This document shows positions 14,465 to 22,790 of a DNA stretch of 64,000 nucleotides, one piece after another (the stretch's first letter is position 1; every line of letters begins with the position of its first letter). The stretch comes from Chryseobacterium camelliae (GTDB lineage Bacteria > Bacteroidota > Bacteroidia > Flavobacteriales > Weeksellaceae). The notes beneath the pieces are model-generated. The model saw only the letters and a program-made list of their open reading frames with translations, was not told the DNA's origin and ran no database searches. The stretch is from assembly GCF_027920545.1 (NCBI RefSeq), contig NZ_CP115859.1, positions 2,759,001-2,823,000 on the forward strand. Direction: 5' to 3'. The position numbers and the translations under genes are program-made.

Positions 14465-15076
14465 ATGGCTATTAACTTACAAAAAGGTCAAAGAATAAAC
14501 CTGACCAAGGAAAACGGAACAACGCTTACTCAGGCTTGTGTTGGGATAAACTGGGGAGCAATTGAGAAAAAAGGCTTTTTCGGCGGAGTTACAAAAGAAG
14601 CAGTAGATTTGGACGGAAGCTGTATTTTATATGACTCAAACAAAAATGCAACGGAAGTAATTTATTTTGGGAATCTGAAATCTAAAAACGGATCTGTAAA
14701 ACATAGCGGTGATGATTTAACGGGAGATGTAAACGGAGATGATGGTCTTGATAATGAGGTGATAACAGTAGACTTCGCCAATTTAGATTCAAATATTGAG
14801 CATGTTGCTTTAGTGTTGAACAGTTACAAGGGGCAGGATTTCGGAACAATTCCTTTTGCTTCAATCAGAATTTATGAAGGAACTCCGACTAACGTAAGAG
14901 AAGTTTTTGCTAAATACGATATTGCAAATGATGCTTCTTTTAAAGGTCACGTTGCTATGGTAATGGGAGTTTTTTATAAAAGAAACGGAGAATGGAAGTT
15001 CAATGCAATCGGAGACCCTACTGCTGACAGAAAATTACAGGAAACAATCGAAACTGTAAAGCAAAAATATTTGTAA
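14465..15076 (+). CDS. TerD family protein, second copy
   Basis: 203 residues. The N-terminus AINLQKGQRI repeats that of the first TerD (11735), even at the DNA level over the first 20 bases. Calcium-binding features are VDLDGSCILYD near residue 41 and HSGDDLTGDVNGDDG near 80, with YKRNGEWKFNAIGDP near the C-terminus. The body differs (an extra IEKKGFFGG segment near residue 31, as in TerZ/TerE-like members), so the two TerD copies are paralogues with probably different roles. Confidence 0.92.
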   Translation: MAINLQKGQRINLTKENGTTLTQACVGINWGAIEKKGFFGGVTKEAVDLDGSCILYDSNKNATEVIYFGNLKSKNGSVKHSGDDLTGDVNGDDGLDNEVITVDFANLDSNIEHVALVLNSYKGQDFGTIPFASIRIYEGTPTNVREVFAKYDIANDASFKGHVAMVMGVFYKRNGEWKFNAIGDPTADRKLQETIETVKQKYL

Positions 15077-15164
15077 AATTTATTACAAGTAAAAACAACA
15101 ATAAATTAGCAATAATTGTACATCGTGCAGCTATTGCTTTTATCATATAATAAGCACATTAAAA

Positions 15165-16211
15165 GTGGATAAACATCAAGGTATTTTAGAGCTTCATCCC
15201 GGATTGGTTTGGGGATTCGCGATAACGGTAGTTATCATGTTGCTCCTTGACTTAGGAGTATTTAATAAAAAAAGTCACGAAGTTTCTTCCAAAGAAGCTA
15301 CCATCTGGTCTATTGTATGGATTTCTCTATCGATGATCTTCTCAGGAGTTGTATATTGGGCTTTCAATACGGATGGATCTCCTGAAAGTCATGCGCTGGC
15401 TGTCGAAAAATTCACACAATATCAAGCTGCATACTGGATTGAGAAAGCCCTTTCGGTAGATAATTTATTTGTATTTATCCTTGTTTTTGGTTTCTTTAAG
15501 GTACCGAAACACCTTCATCATAAAGTCCTTTTCTGGGGGATTATTGGAGCATTGATTTTTAGAGCGATTTTTATTTTTGCAGGAGTCGGTCTTATTAACC
15601 TTACTTACCTTCCGGAAATGAATATTTTCGGGCATCCCGTGAAGATTAATATTGTGATGACCTTGTTCGGATTGTTTTTGGTGTATGCCGGAATTAAATC
15701 TTGGGGAGAAGGAGAAGATGATGATAATGAAGATTTCAGCGATACACCGGGAGCTAAGCTGGTGAAAAAATTCTGGAAAGTTTCTGACAATTATGACGGA
15801 GACAAGTTCTTTACCATCCAAAACGGAATAAAAATGGCAACTCCATTGTTAGTTGTAGTTGCGGTTATTGAATTTACAGACGTGCTCTTTGCCGTAGATT
15901 CTATTCCTGCAATCTTCGCCATTTCAAATGATCCGTTTATTCTTTATACATCGAATATCTTTGCGATTTTAGGATTAAGATCTTTGTATTTCCTGTTGGC
16001 TAATTTTATTCATATGTTTAGTAAACTACCATATGGATTGGCAATTATCTTATCTTTCATCGGTGTAAAAATGTTAATTGCACCTTGGATCCACATTCCG
16101 TCACCTGTATCATTAGGTATTGTAGGCGGAGTATTGGTAATATCGGTTCTTTTATCGGTTCTATTTCCGGAAAAAGTAACGGGAGACGATGAAAAAGAAA
16201 TAGAAGAATAA
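15165..16211 (+). CDS. TerC/Alx family integral membrane protein
   Basis: 348 residues from GTG 15165, with about nine transmembrane helices. The two signature halves are visible: ALSVDNLFVFILVF near residue 91 and TDVLFAVDSIPAIFAISNDP near 238, with acidic residues inside membrane helices, the basis for TerC/Alx proteins handling Mn2+ or other divalent metals. A charged cytosolic loop (GEGEDDDNEDF near 182) separates the halves. It is the last gene of the Ter operon and likely its membrane anchor; the terminator at 16222 follows. Confidence 0.92.
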   Translation: MDKHQGILELHPGLVWGFAITVVIMLLLDLGVFNKKSHEVSSKEATIWSIVWISLSMIFSGVVYWAFNTDGSPESHALAVEKFTQYQAAYWIEKALSVDNLFVFILVFGFFKVPKHLHHKVLFWGIIGALIFRAIFIFAGVGLINLTYLPEMNIFGHPVKINIVMTLFGLFLVYAGIKSWGEGEDDDNEDFSDTPGAKLVKKFWKVSDNYDGDKFFTIQNGIKMATPLLVVVAVIEFTDVLFAVDSIPAIFAISNDPFILYTSNIFAILGLRSLYFLLANFIHMFSKLPYGLAIILSFIGVKMLIAPWIHIPSPVSLGIVGGVLVISVLLSVLFPEKVTGDDEKEIEE

Positions 16212-16221
16212 AGTTAAAATG

Positions 16222-16252
16222 AAAAGCTGTCGCAATTGAGACAGCTTTTTTT
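16222..16252. terminator. Bidirectional terminator, Ter operon / catalase-like gene
   Basis: AAAAGCTGTC / GACAGCTTTT with an 8-base loop and T/A runs on both sides, placed between convergent genes. Confidence 0.85.
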
Positions 16253-16289
16253 ATTGGTAAGAAATTAAAATTCAAGTTTCTGGCAAGCA

Positions 16290-17291
16290 TTATTTGTATT
16301 TTAAAAGCTTATTAATCTTTTTTCTAGTTTGCAGAGAAACCTTATATGCTTCATCTCTTAGCTTTTGTATTTTTCCCACAGGTTGAAAGATTTCGGCACT
16401 TTCGAAAGGATTAAAAGATAATAATTCATTTTCGCAGTTACCGGAATTTTGCAGTGAATTTTTTTCAAACCTGATTTCTCCTAATTTTATCAATGGAGAG
16501 TTTTTCCAGTCAATATTTAATGTGTTGATGGGCTGATCTTTCAGGTTATAACACAGCTGAATAAAGACTTCAGCCTGATAAGCATTGCTTTCAAAATAGC
16601 TTTTGATAGCTTGCCTGATATTTTTTCTGCTTCCTAATCTTCTTTGGATCTTCTTTGGGCAGATTTTTATTTTGATCATTTTATCGTCCAGTCTATAAGC
16701 GCCTACAGAATGATAATCAAAGGATAAGAGGAAGTCATTTCTTTTCAAAAAAAGAGCAATGCCATGTTTCAAAAAAGATACTGTCATTAAAGAAGGAACG
16801 ACTTTCCAGATGCTTTTTGTAAAGGATAACCAGTTGCTCCATTTTTTGACATAAAGTTTATTGATGGCTGTAAATGTTTTTAAAAATAAGGAGATCGAGT
16901 TAATCGGGAACAAAGGAAAATTGACCAATGGATAATTTGAAATGGTACGTCCGGAATCATCCTTTATTTTTATGGCGAAACCATAAGCGGGAATATCCTT
17001 TTTATTCTTTTTAATTTTCAGATGGGCATTTGAAAGTCTTGCAGTGATTTCATACTTTTCTTTATCAAACAGATATTTCAAATCTTCTGTGAGTTCAGGA
17101 TCAATGATGAAATATCCTGAAAGAACTGCGTAGGTTTTGGCATGGGCATTTCTGGTGGCATAGTTGATATCACTTACAGAGGGAGATTGTTCTACAAAAT
17201 CGGCGATGCTTTTTTTGGTTTCTTCCAGCAGTTGCTTTTCCTCATACGAAAGCTTATTGAAGTTCTTATTATATTGTAATGGATCTGGCAT
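16290..17291 (-). CDS. Catalase-fold haem protein (catalase-like)
   Basis: 333 residues, shorter than a true catalase (about 480). The first third carries the catalase core pattern: NAHAKTYAVLSGYFII near residue 47, with the distal His, and KYEITARLSNAH near 79, the Arg-containing strand. Near the C-terminus LRDEAYKVSLQTRKK holds the expected proximal Tyr. Such short catalase-like proteins occur beside lipid-peroxide metabolism; whether this one has catalase or peroxide-rearranging activity cannot be told. No signal peptide. Monocistronic, convergent with the Ter operon. Confidence 0.65.
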   Translation of the reverse strand: MPDPLQYNKNFNKLSYEEKQLLEETKKSIADFVEQSPSVSDINYATRNAHAKTYAVLSGYFIIDPELTEDLKYLFDKEKYEITARLSNAHLKIKKNKKDIPAYGFAIKIKDDSGRTISNYPLVNFPLFPINSISLFLKTFTAINKLYVKKWSNWLSFTKSIWKVVPSLMTVSFLKHGIALFLKRNDFLLSFDYHSVGAYRLDDKMIKIKICPKKIQRRLGSRKNIRQAIKSYFESNAYQAEVFIQLCYNLKDQPINTLNIDWKNSPLIKLGEIRFEKNSLQNSGNCENELLSFNPFESAEIFQPVGKIQKLRDEAYKVSLQTRKKINKLLKYK

Positions 17292-17467
17292 TTAGTTTTT
17301 AAATTCAATTATAACGCCAAGTTTCGGAAAAGATGTTAACGGAGTATTAAAGATATTTAAACTTTAAGGTAAGATGAATTGGTTTTAATGTAATCTGTTG
17401 ATAATAAATTAATTAATTGATCTATTGTGTTTGGAAAACTTCCTTTCTTCTTCCCGTCTTAAAATCT

Positions 17468-17475
17468 TATCTTTG
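17468..17475 (+). promoter_or_regulatory. Promoter -7 box of the FKBP gene
   Basis: TATCTTTG, 15 bases before the ATG at 17491. Confidence 0.6.
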
Positions 17476-17490
17476 TAAAAATATTTAATT

Positions 17491-17925
17491 ATGGGAGTAG
17501 CAGATTTGTTATTTAAGCGTAAAAAAGAATTGGCAGAGAAAAACCTGAAAGACGGTAAAGAATACATGGAAGAGTATGGAAAAAGAGAAACCGTAGTTAC
17601 TTTGCCAAGCGGATTACAATACGAAATCATTACAGAAGGTGATGGAGAAAAGCCGGGTCCGAGATCTACCGTAAAATGCCACTATCACGGAACTACCATT
17701 ACAGGAAAAGTTTTTGACAGCTCTGTAAAAAGAGGTACTCCTGCATCTTTTCCATTAAACAGAGTGATTTCAGGGTGGACAGAAGCCCTACAGTTGATGC
17801 CTGTTGGTAGCAAATGGAGATTAATCCTTCCTCCGCACTTAGCGTATGGAGACCAGGAAATCAGCAAAGAAATAGGACCTAACAGTACACTTATTTTCGA
17901 AGTAGAATTATTGGGAATTAAATAA
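17491..17925 (+). CDS. FKBP-type peptidyl-prolyl isomerase
   Basis: 144-residue cytosolic cis-trans prolyl isomerase. A charged N-terminal helix (about 1-35) precedes one FKBP domain: LPSGLQYEII near 39, VKCHYHGT near 61, GKVFDSS near 72, FPLNRVISGWTEALQLMPVGSKW (86-108, holding the active-site Val-Ile-Trp), IPP-type loop replaced by LPPHLAYGD near 111, and LIFEVELLGI at the end. The aromatic pocket residues are present, so it is probably active. Its own promoter and terminator make it a single-gene unit. Confidence 0.93.
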   Translation: MGVADLLFKRKKELAEKNLKDGKEYMEEYGKRETVVTLPSGLQYEIITEGDGEKPGPRSTVKCHYHGTTITGKVFDSSVKRGTPASFPLNRVISGWTEALQLMPVGSKWRLILPPHLAYGDQEISKEIGPNSTLIFEVELLGIK

Positions 17926-17944
17926 TTTTCATTAAAAATAGTTT

Positions 17945-17976
17945 AAAATTCCATCTGAATTCGGGTGGAATTTTTT
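17945..17976 (+). terminator. Terminator after the FKBP gene
   Basis: AAAATTCCA / TGGAATTTT stem followed by a T-run. Confidence 0.75.
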
Positions 17977-18032
17977 ATTTATAGTATATTAGTATGAGTT
18001 TGATTCAACCCAGCAATATAAAATAGGACGAA

Positions 18033-18983
18033 ATGAGAAAGCTGCTTTACGTTTTGACAATTTTTAGTTTTTTAACATCTTGTGTTTCCAGGAAAAATCA
18101 GGTGATTAATCAGAATATTCTGACGCTGAGAGACAGCTATTGTAAAGCCCCTTTTAAATACAATTATTCCAATAAAATTCCATCCTATAATTCTGATTCC
18201 ATTATACTTGCAAATAAAGAGTTAAAAGGAATATTCTCTGATCAGAGCATCTTAATATTGAATGCATTGGATAATCTTGATGAGGTACATAAAATTATCA
18301 AACTTAAAAAAGACTCATCTTTGGATGCCCAGGTGAAAGTATTGCAGTTAAAAAGCGTCATTAACAGTAAAATTACGATTGCACTCACTGAACTGGATGC
18401 CGTAGCTGCAGAATTTGACTGTGAAGGGGAGAGAGTGGCGCAAATTGGAAACTATGTAGACAATCTGAATGATTCCAGAAATAACAGGATGATTTTATAT
18501 TCCATTATTGCCGGTGCAGCGGCATCTGTTGCCGGAGGAATTGTGAAAAGCGAAGGATGGAGCAATGCCATTGATATCAGCGGAGGTGTTTTAGGAGCCG
18601 GTTTTGGATTAGCTACATTGAATCCTAAAGGAAAAAAAGTAGAATTTATCCATCAGAGAAACTTGTTGAGGGATATTTGGAAAGAAAAGCTCGAGTCGCC
18701 CAATTTTCCACCATTTATCTGGTATATGTACACCGAAAAGAAATTTTCAAACAAAGAACAGTATTCCATTATCGGAAATATGAAGGAAAGGTGGCTGCAT
18801 TATCAGTTCGATGATGACAAAAATGCGGCAGACCATTCTGTGATTTTTAGTGACGGAGGATATTACAGAGCTAATGATCTGCACAACAGAGCTGCGATGC
18901 TTAACCAGATGCAGTCGGCTACCAGAACCATTAATCAGAATATTAACTATTTACTTTTAGACTTGGATAAATTAATATTATAA
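18033..18983 (+). CDS. Predicted lipoprotein of unknown function
   Basis: 316 residues. A signal peptide with lipobox FLTSC places the lipidated Cys at residue 17, so the protein is likely anchored in a membrane facing the periplasm. Charged helices around 60-130 are followed by a Gly/Ala-rich hydrophobic stretch (about 150-190) that could be a membrane-inserting or glycine-zipper segment. Aromatic-rich sequence (PPFIWYMYTEKKF) lies near 225. No family is recognised. It has neither a close operon partner nor a clear promoter box, and the next gene (Rrf2) has its own promoter. Confidence 0.7.
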   Translation: MRKLLYVLTIFSFLTSCVSRKNQVINQNILTLRDSYCKAPFKYNYSNKIPSYNSDSIILANKELKGIFSDQSILILNALDNLDEVHKIIKLKKDSSLDAQVKVLQLKSVINSKITIALTELDAVAAEFDCEGERVAQIGNYVDNLNDSRNNRMILYSIIAGAAASVAGGIVKSEGWSNAIDISGGVLGAGFGLATLNPKGKKVEFIHQRNLLRDIWKEKLESPNFPPFIWYMYTEKKFSNKEQYSIIGNMKERWLHYQFDDDKNAADHSVIFSDGGYYRANDLHNRAAMLNQMQSATRTINQNINYLLLDLDKLIL

Positions 18984-18999
18984 TTTAAATGTAATAAAA

Positions 19000-19030
19000 T
19001 TTGTTTCATTTAAAAATATGTTTATCTTTG
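19000..19030 (+). promoter_or_regulatory. Promoter of the Rrf2 gene
   Basis: TTTG (19000-19003), a 19-base spacer and TATCTTTG (19023-19030): the full Bacteroidota consensus. The start codon follows 13 bases after the -7 box, so the leader is very short. Confidence 0.75.
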
Positions 19031-19043
19031 TACCATAATTACA

Positions 19044-19454
19044 ATGAGCAATACAAGATTTGCTACGGCAATACATATTATGACACTATTGGCAAAATCA
19101 CCTCAGGATTGGTTAAGTTCTGAATGGATTGCCAGTAGTATCAATGTAAACCCTGTTGTCGTACGTAAAGAAATCGGTGTGTTGAGAGAAAGCGGGCTTA
19201 TCATTAGCAAACAAGGAAAAGAAGGAGGAAGCCAGCTTGCGAAAAGTGCAACAGCAATTACCATTTCGGAAATTTATTCAGTCGTGAAAAATACTGAAGT
19301 CTTAGGAAAGAAAAACCAGAACCCTAATCCGGCTTGCAGTGTCGGGAAGGAAATTAATAATCATTTGAATGATTTATTTATAGAAACAGATCAATTGGTT
19401 TTAAACTTTTTAGGAAATAAGTCACTTCAGGAATTTAGTGATCAGTTTGAATAA
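19044..19454 (+). CDS. Rrf2 family transcriptional regulator
   Basis: 136 residues with the Rrf2 winged-helix fold: TRFATAIHIMTLLA at the N-terminus, SSEWIASSINVNPVVVRKEI as recognition region (about 26-45) and the wing GKEGGSQLAKS near 59. Only one Cys remains (NPACSVG near 93), so the [2Fe-2S]-binding triad of IscR/NsrR is absent, and this member probably senses a ligand or thiol chemistry instead. It lies 55 bases upstream of an NAD(P)-binding protein gene, the probable target, an arrangement common for YwnA-like regulators. Confidence 0.88.
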   Translation: MSNTRFATAIHIMTLLAKSPQDWLSSEWIASSINVNPVVVRKEIGVLRESGLIISKQGKEGGSQLAKSATAITISEIYSVVKNTEVLGKKNQNPNPACSVGKEINNHLNDLFIETDQLVLNFLGNKSLQEFSDQFE

Positions 19455-19509
19455 AATTTTTTAACCATAAATGTAACAAAAATTACTACAGTTTAAATTT
19501 TAAAATCAT

Positions 19510-20160
19510 ATGAAAAAAGTAGCAGTAATCGGGGCAACCGGATTTGTGGGATCACAAATCGTAAACGAATTAACAAACAGAGGATATAAAGTAGAAGCGA
19601 TTGTAAGAGATGCTTCTAAAGTTCAGCAAAACGAAAATGTATCTGCAAAAAGTATTAATGTAAGCAATGTTGATGAACTGGCAGATGCCTTAAAAGGAAA
19701 TGATGCGGTAATCAGTGCTTTCAATGCAGGATGGACGAATCCTAATCTGTACGATGATTTCTTAAGCGGTTCAGTAAATATTGAAAATGCTGTTGAACAA
19801 TCAGGGGTGAAAAGATTTATTACAGTGGGAGGAGCCGGAAGTTTATTTATTGATGGAAATCAGTTGGTAGACGGACCTGATTTTCCTGAAGATTATAAAG
19901 AAGGTGCAAAAGCAGCAAGAGATTATCTAAACAAGATTAAAGAAAATAAAATTTTAGACTGGACCTTCTTTAGCCCCGCTATTGAAATGCATCAGGGAAC
20001 TGCAGGAGTAAGAACAGGAAAATACAGAACAGCTTTAGAAAATCCGGTTTTTGATGAAAACGGAAGAAGTATTCTTTCTGTAGAAGATGTTGCGGTAGCT
20101 TTGGTTGATGAACTGGAGCAAAATAATCATATCCGTGAGCGTTTTACTGCAGCGTATTAA
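19510..20160 (+). CDS. NAD(P)-binding NmrA/SDR-like protein
   Basis: 216 residues forming an atypical short-chain dehydrogenase fold. The dinucleotide-binding loop VIGATGFVGSQI sits at residues 5-16, followed by the acid/base-specific region VEAIVRDASKV and a GAGSLF segment near 111. No Tyr-xxx-Lys catalytic pair is evident, as in NmrA-type redox sensors or flavin/quinone reductases. Together with the Rrf2 gene it forms a small regulator-effector unit, likely for redox or electrophile stress. Its 3' side is the hairpin that received the mobile element at 20197. Confidence 0.85.
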   Translation: MKKVAVIGATGFVGSQIVNELTNRGYKVEAIVRDASKVQQNENVSAKSINVSNVDELADALKGNDAVISAFNAGWTNPNLYDDFLSGSVNIENAVEQSGVKRFITVGGAGSLFIDGNQLVDGPDFPEDYKEGAKAARDYLNKIKENKILDWTFFSPAIEMHQGTAGVRTGKYRTALENPVFDENGRSILSVEDVAVALVDELEQNNHIRERFTAAY

Positions 20161-20182
20161 TTGCTTCTTAGAATACAATTTA

Positions 20183-20199
20183 AAGTTTCGGGCGGCACC
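20183..20199. repeat. Left half of the interrupted chromosomal hairpin
   Basis: AAGTTTCGGGCGGCACC is the exact reverse complement of 40092-40108. Before insertion the two would have formed a 17-bp perfect stem with loop AAA, placed between two convergent genes. Confidence 0.85.
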
Positions 20200-20205
20200 A
20201 AAGGT
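20197..20205. repeat. attL core
   Basis: ACCAAAGGT, nearly palindromic, repeated in the same orientation at 40086-40094. The next bases inward are ACTGG. Confidence 0.75.
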
Positions 20206-20225
20206 ACTGGTGTAGCTGAAATCAA

Positions 20226-20275
20226 ATGAAAACCCTTGAAAGGAGTTTCGTGTAATAACGGCTCTTTTCAAGGGT
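20226..20275. terminator. Long hairpin inside the left end
   Basis: GAAAACCCTTGAAA and TTTCAAGGGTTTTC pair almost perfectly around a 22-base loop and are followed by TGTTTTT. It probably stops chromosomal transcription entering the element. Confidence 0.65.
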
Positions 20276-20441
20276 TTTCTGTTTTTGGTGTATGACCATT
20301 TACCTATGGAAATTTAAGATTCTTTCAACAGATTTCGGAAATGTTGGAACATTGTCGACACGAAATCCAGCATCTTAATTTTAAAATTTGCTCGTATATT
20401 ATGAAATATATTTTAATTAAACAAATTTTATTGCATGATAA

Positions 20442-20473
20442 TTTGCATATTAGTGGAATTTTTCGTATCTTTG
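20442..20473 (+). promoter_or_regulatory. Promoter of the integrase gene
   Basis: TTTG (20442-20445), a 20-base spacer and TATCTTTG (20466-20473): consensus Bacteroidota promoter 50 bases before the integrase ATG. The rest of 20276-20441 shows no gene. Confidence 0.75.
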
Positions 20474-20522
20474 TACTCCTTAAAAACACAAGTTCCCATA
20501 ACTTTTTAAAATCAATTAATTT

Positions 20523-21812
20523 ATGTTAAAGACAAAATTTTTTGTCAGACACACGTCTGGCGAAGGCGTTACGTCTATTTATGTAAGAGTAACGAATGGT
20601 CGAGCGTTCGATCTTAAAACTCCCACCAAAGAAACCTGTATTCTTTCTAATTGGGATAATGAAAACAAAATGATGAAAGAAAGATTCTTCATCGAGCAAA
20701 AAGGCAAATTAGTAGAGAAGAGAGACGGAGTGACAAGAGCTTTGGTAATACAAAGTAAAGAAGTTAATGCAAGGCTTCAAGAATTGGAAAAGAAGATTGA
20801 AAAATCCTTTAAAGAATCCGAAGGCGTTGAATTTAATTTGGACTGGTTAAAAAATATTATCAACCCTCCAGTTGTCAAAGAAGATGCTATTCCTGATGAT
20901 TTTGTTGCTTATTGTGATATTTTTACAGAACAAAAGAAACACGAAGTAAGTAAGCGATATTTAAGCAAGATCAAACGTACAAGGGATATTGTTGCGGAAT
21001 TTTTAAAGTACGGTAAAAAGAAAAAAATAGGATTTATTGAGTTAAATCAGCAATTCGCCTCAGATTTTGGAACTTATATGTTCGAGATTGAAGAGTACTC
21101 CAAAAACTATGTTTCAAATACTTTAAAGCTTATTAGAGTTGTAGCCAGCCACGCTGAAAGAAATGGTATTAAGCTACATCCTCAAATAAAAATGGTTAAA
21201 TCAAAATTGGAGAAGACGATATTTCAAATCTTAACGCCTGGTGAATTAGAGGTTATTGGAAATCATAATTTTGAAGATATTGACTTAGAAAATATCCGCG
21301 ACTGGTTGATTATCTCTACGTTGGCCGGGCAAAGAATTAGTGATTTCATGAGATTTACATCCAATATGATTAGTAAAGAAACAAATGATAAAGAGCAAGA
21401 AATATATTTTTTGAACTTTACACAAGACAAAACAGGTCACGTATTACATTTGCCTATTCATCCGAAAATTTTAGAAATATTACATAAAAGGGATTTTCAA
21501 TTTCCTCCTAAGTATGATGAAGATGATTATAATAAATTAGTAAAAACCGTATGTAAAGATGCTGGAATTACTGAAATGTGTTATGGAGGGATTGAAATAG
21601 GAAAAAGAAAAGTCTTTGCAAACTATCCGAAACACGAGCTTGTCACAAGCCATATTGGAAGAAGGAGTTTTGCAAGTAATAATTATGGTATAATACCAAC
21701 TCCATTATTAATGAGAGCGACCGGGCACAAGAGTGAATCTATGTTTTTAAAATACATCGGAAAAATTGATAATCAACAATCTCACGCCTTAGCTAGTTAT
21801 TTTTATGATTAA
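20523..21812 (+). CDS. Tyrosine recombinase (integrase)
   Basis: 429 residues, the size and layout of Bacteroidota integrases: an N-terminal arm-binding region, a SAM-like core-binding domain (about 125-220) and a catalytic domain. Catalytic residues are Arg in AGQRISDF near 274, His and Arg in TSHIGRRSF near 385, His in ATGHKSE near 406 and the nucleophile Tyr in FLKYIG near 414. It cuts and joins att sites to integrate or excise the element, and lies 320 bases from attL, as usual. Its stop overlaps the start of the next gene by 8 bases. Confidence 0.93.
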   Translation: MLKTKFFVRHTSGEGVTSIYVRVTNGRAFDLKTPTKETCILSNWDNENKMMKERFFIEQKGKLVEKRDGVTRALVIQSKEVNARLQELEKKIEKSFKESEGVEFNLDWLKNIINPPVVKEDAIPDDFVAYCDIFTEQKKHEVSKRYLSKIKRTRDIVAEFLKYGKKKKIGFIELNQQFASDFGTYMFEIEEYSKNYVSNTLKLIRVVASHAERNGIKLHPQIKMVKSKLEKTIFQILTPGELEVIGNHNFEDIDLENIRDWLIISTLAGQRISDFMRFTSNMISKETNDKEQEIYFLNFTQDKTGHVLHLPIHPKILEILHKRDFQFPPKYDEDDYNKLVKTVCKDAGITEMCYGGIEIGKRKVFANYPKHELVTSHIGRRSFASNNYGIIPTPLLMRATGHKSESMFLKYIGKIDNQQSHALASYFYD

Positions 21813-22620
21813 TAAAAAATTTGAATATAAATATAATATGAATAAACTATTAGAAAACCCGCTTTTAAAGCATGATTTATTCTCGATTGATGCATTTGTG
21901 TGCAAGTATGGGAATCTTGGATTTTTGCACCCTAAAATGAGTTTAGGGATGACATTTTTTGACTGTAACGAAGAAACAGAAATCTTAGAAAGTGAATTTG
22001 ATGACAACAAGCACTTTCATGCTTATTTTATCAATTATGATGAGGTCTTACCTATTTTTGACTTTGGAATGTTCTATAATGCAACTGCACCAATCTTTTC
22101 AGATTTGTCGCATGGTTTCAGAAAAGAATTGAGAGACTATTTGCTAACTATTAACGATTTAACAACCAAAAAACAAACTGCCTATGAAATAAAACTACAT
22201 TTTATTAGTATCGGTGAGATTTTATTATCACTTGAAAACCTTAACCCAATTCAAAAAGAAGTAGTAGATTACTTTATAGCTCAATACAACAAAGAAATTG
22301 AGCATTTGGATAAATTATGCGTACAATATTCTGAATCGTTTTCAGGCGATTCTGACGCGTTAAATGATGAAATACTACAATCTGTCATTGAAAGGATTTT
22401 AGTTGAAAAAACGGCTGATTTGACGACTAAAGTAAACACTATGGAAGAAAGAATGACTTCTGAACTTTTATCAATCAAAGAAGCGCAAAAGTTCTTAGGG
22501 GTGGGGGAAACTACTTTTTGGAGAATGAGAAAATCGGGATTGATTCCAGAGTATATGCTTGGAGCACAAGTCTATTTTAAATCGCATGAGATTGTAAACT
22601 GTCTCGTAAAAACAAATTAA
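21805..22620 (+). CDS. Element protein with C-terminal excisionase-type helix-turn-helix
   Basis: 271 residues from ATG 21805, overlapping the integrase stop; ATG 21838 (MNKLLENP) is an alternative start. The first 200 residues are acidic, without a recognised fold. The last 50 (LSIKEAQKFLGVGETTFWRMRKSG, then VYFKSHEIVNCL) are a MerR/excisionase-like helix-turn-helix of the HTH_17 type. Translational coupling to the integrase suggests a recombination directionality factor or copy control protein, fused to an unusually long N-terminal domain. Confidence 0.75.
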   Translation: MINKKFEYKYNMNKLLENPLLKHDLFSIDAFVCKYGNLGFLHPKMSLGMTFFDCNEETEILESEFDDNKHFHAYFINYDEVLPIFDFGMFYNATAPIFSDLSHGFRKELRDYLLTINDLTTKKQTAYEIKLHFISIGEILLSLENLNPIQKEVVDYFIAQYNKEIEHLDKLCVQYSESFSGDSDALNDEILQSVIERILVEKTADLTTKVNTMEERMTSELLSIKEAQKFLGVGETTFWRMRKSGLIPEYMLGAQVYFKSHEIVNCLVKTN

Positions 22621-22642
22621 CCTACCTTTAAGTAGGATTTTT
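22621..22642 (+). terminator. Terminator after the integrase operon
   Basis: CCTAC / GTAGG with a 6-base loop, then ATTTTT, directly after the stop. Confidence 0.6.
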
Positions 22643-22790
22643 CTGTCCTACTGAAACAAACACGTAAAAATTTTATTGGAAGATTTTAAGCATTAGCATG
22701 AGCTTATGTTAGCCGCTGCTTTGCTTGAAGTCTATTATTGATCTTTCCTCATTTTCGTAATGGCTTGAGGATTAATATTATTATGATTAA

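Noticed and set aside
10245-16211. Dedicated tellurite-resistance operon
   Set aside because: Ter families answer several stresses; nothing in the sequence shows tellurite is the natural signal, so only the family names are used.
20035-20271. Minus-strand frame of 78 codons across the left att site
   Set aside because: It spans the chromosomal half-hairpin and the element's end hairpin, so it is created by the insertion.
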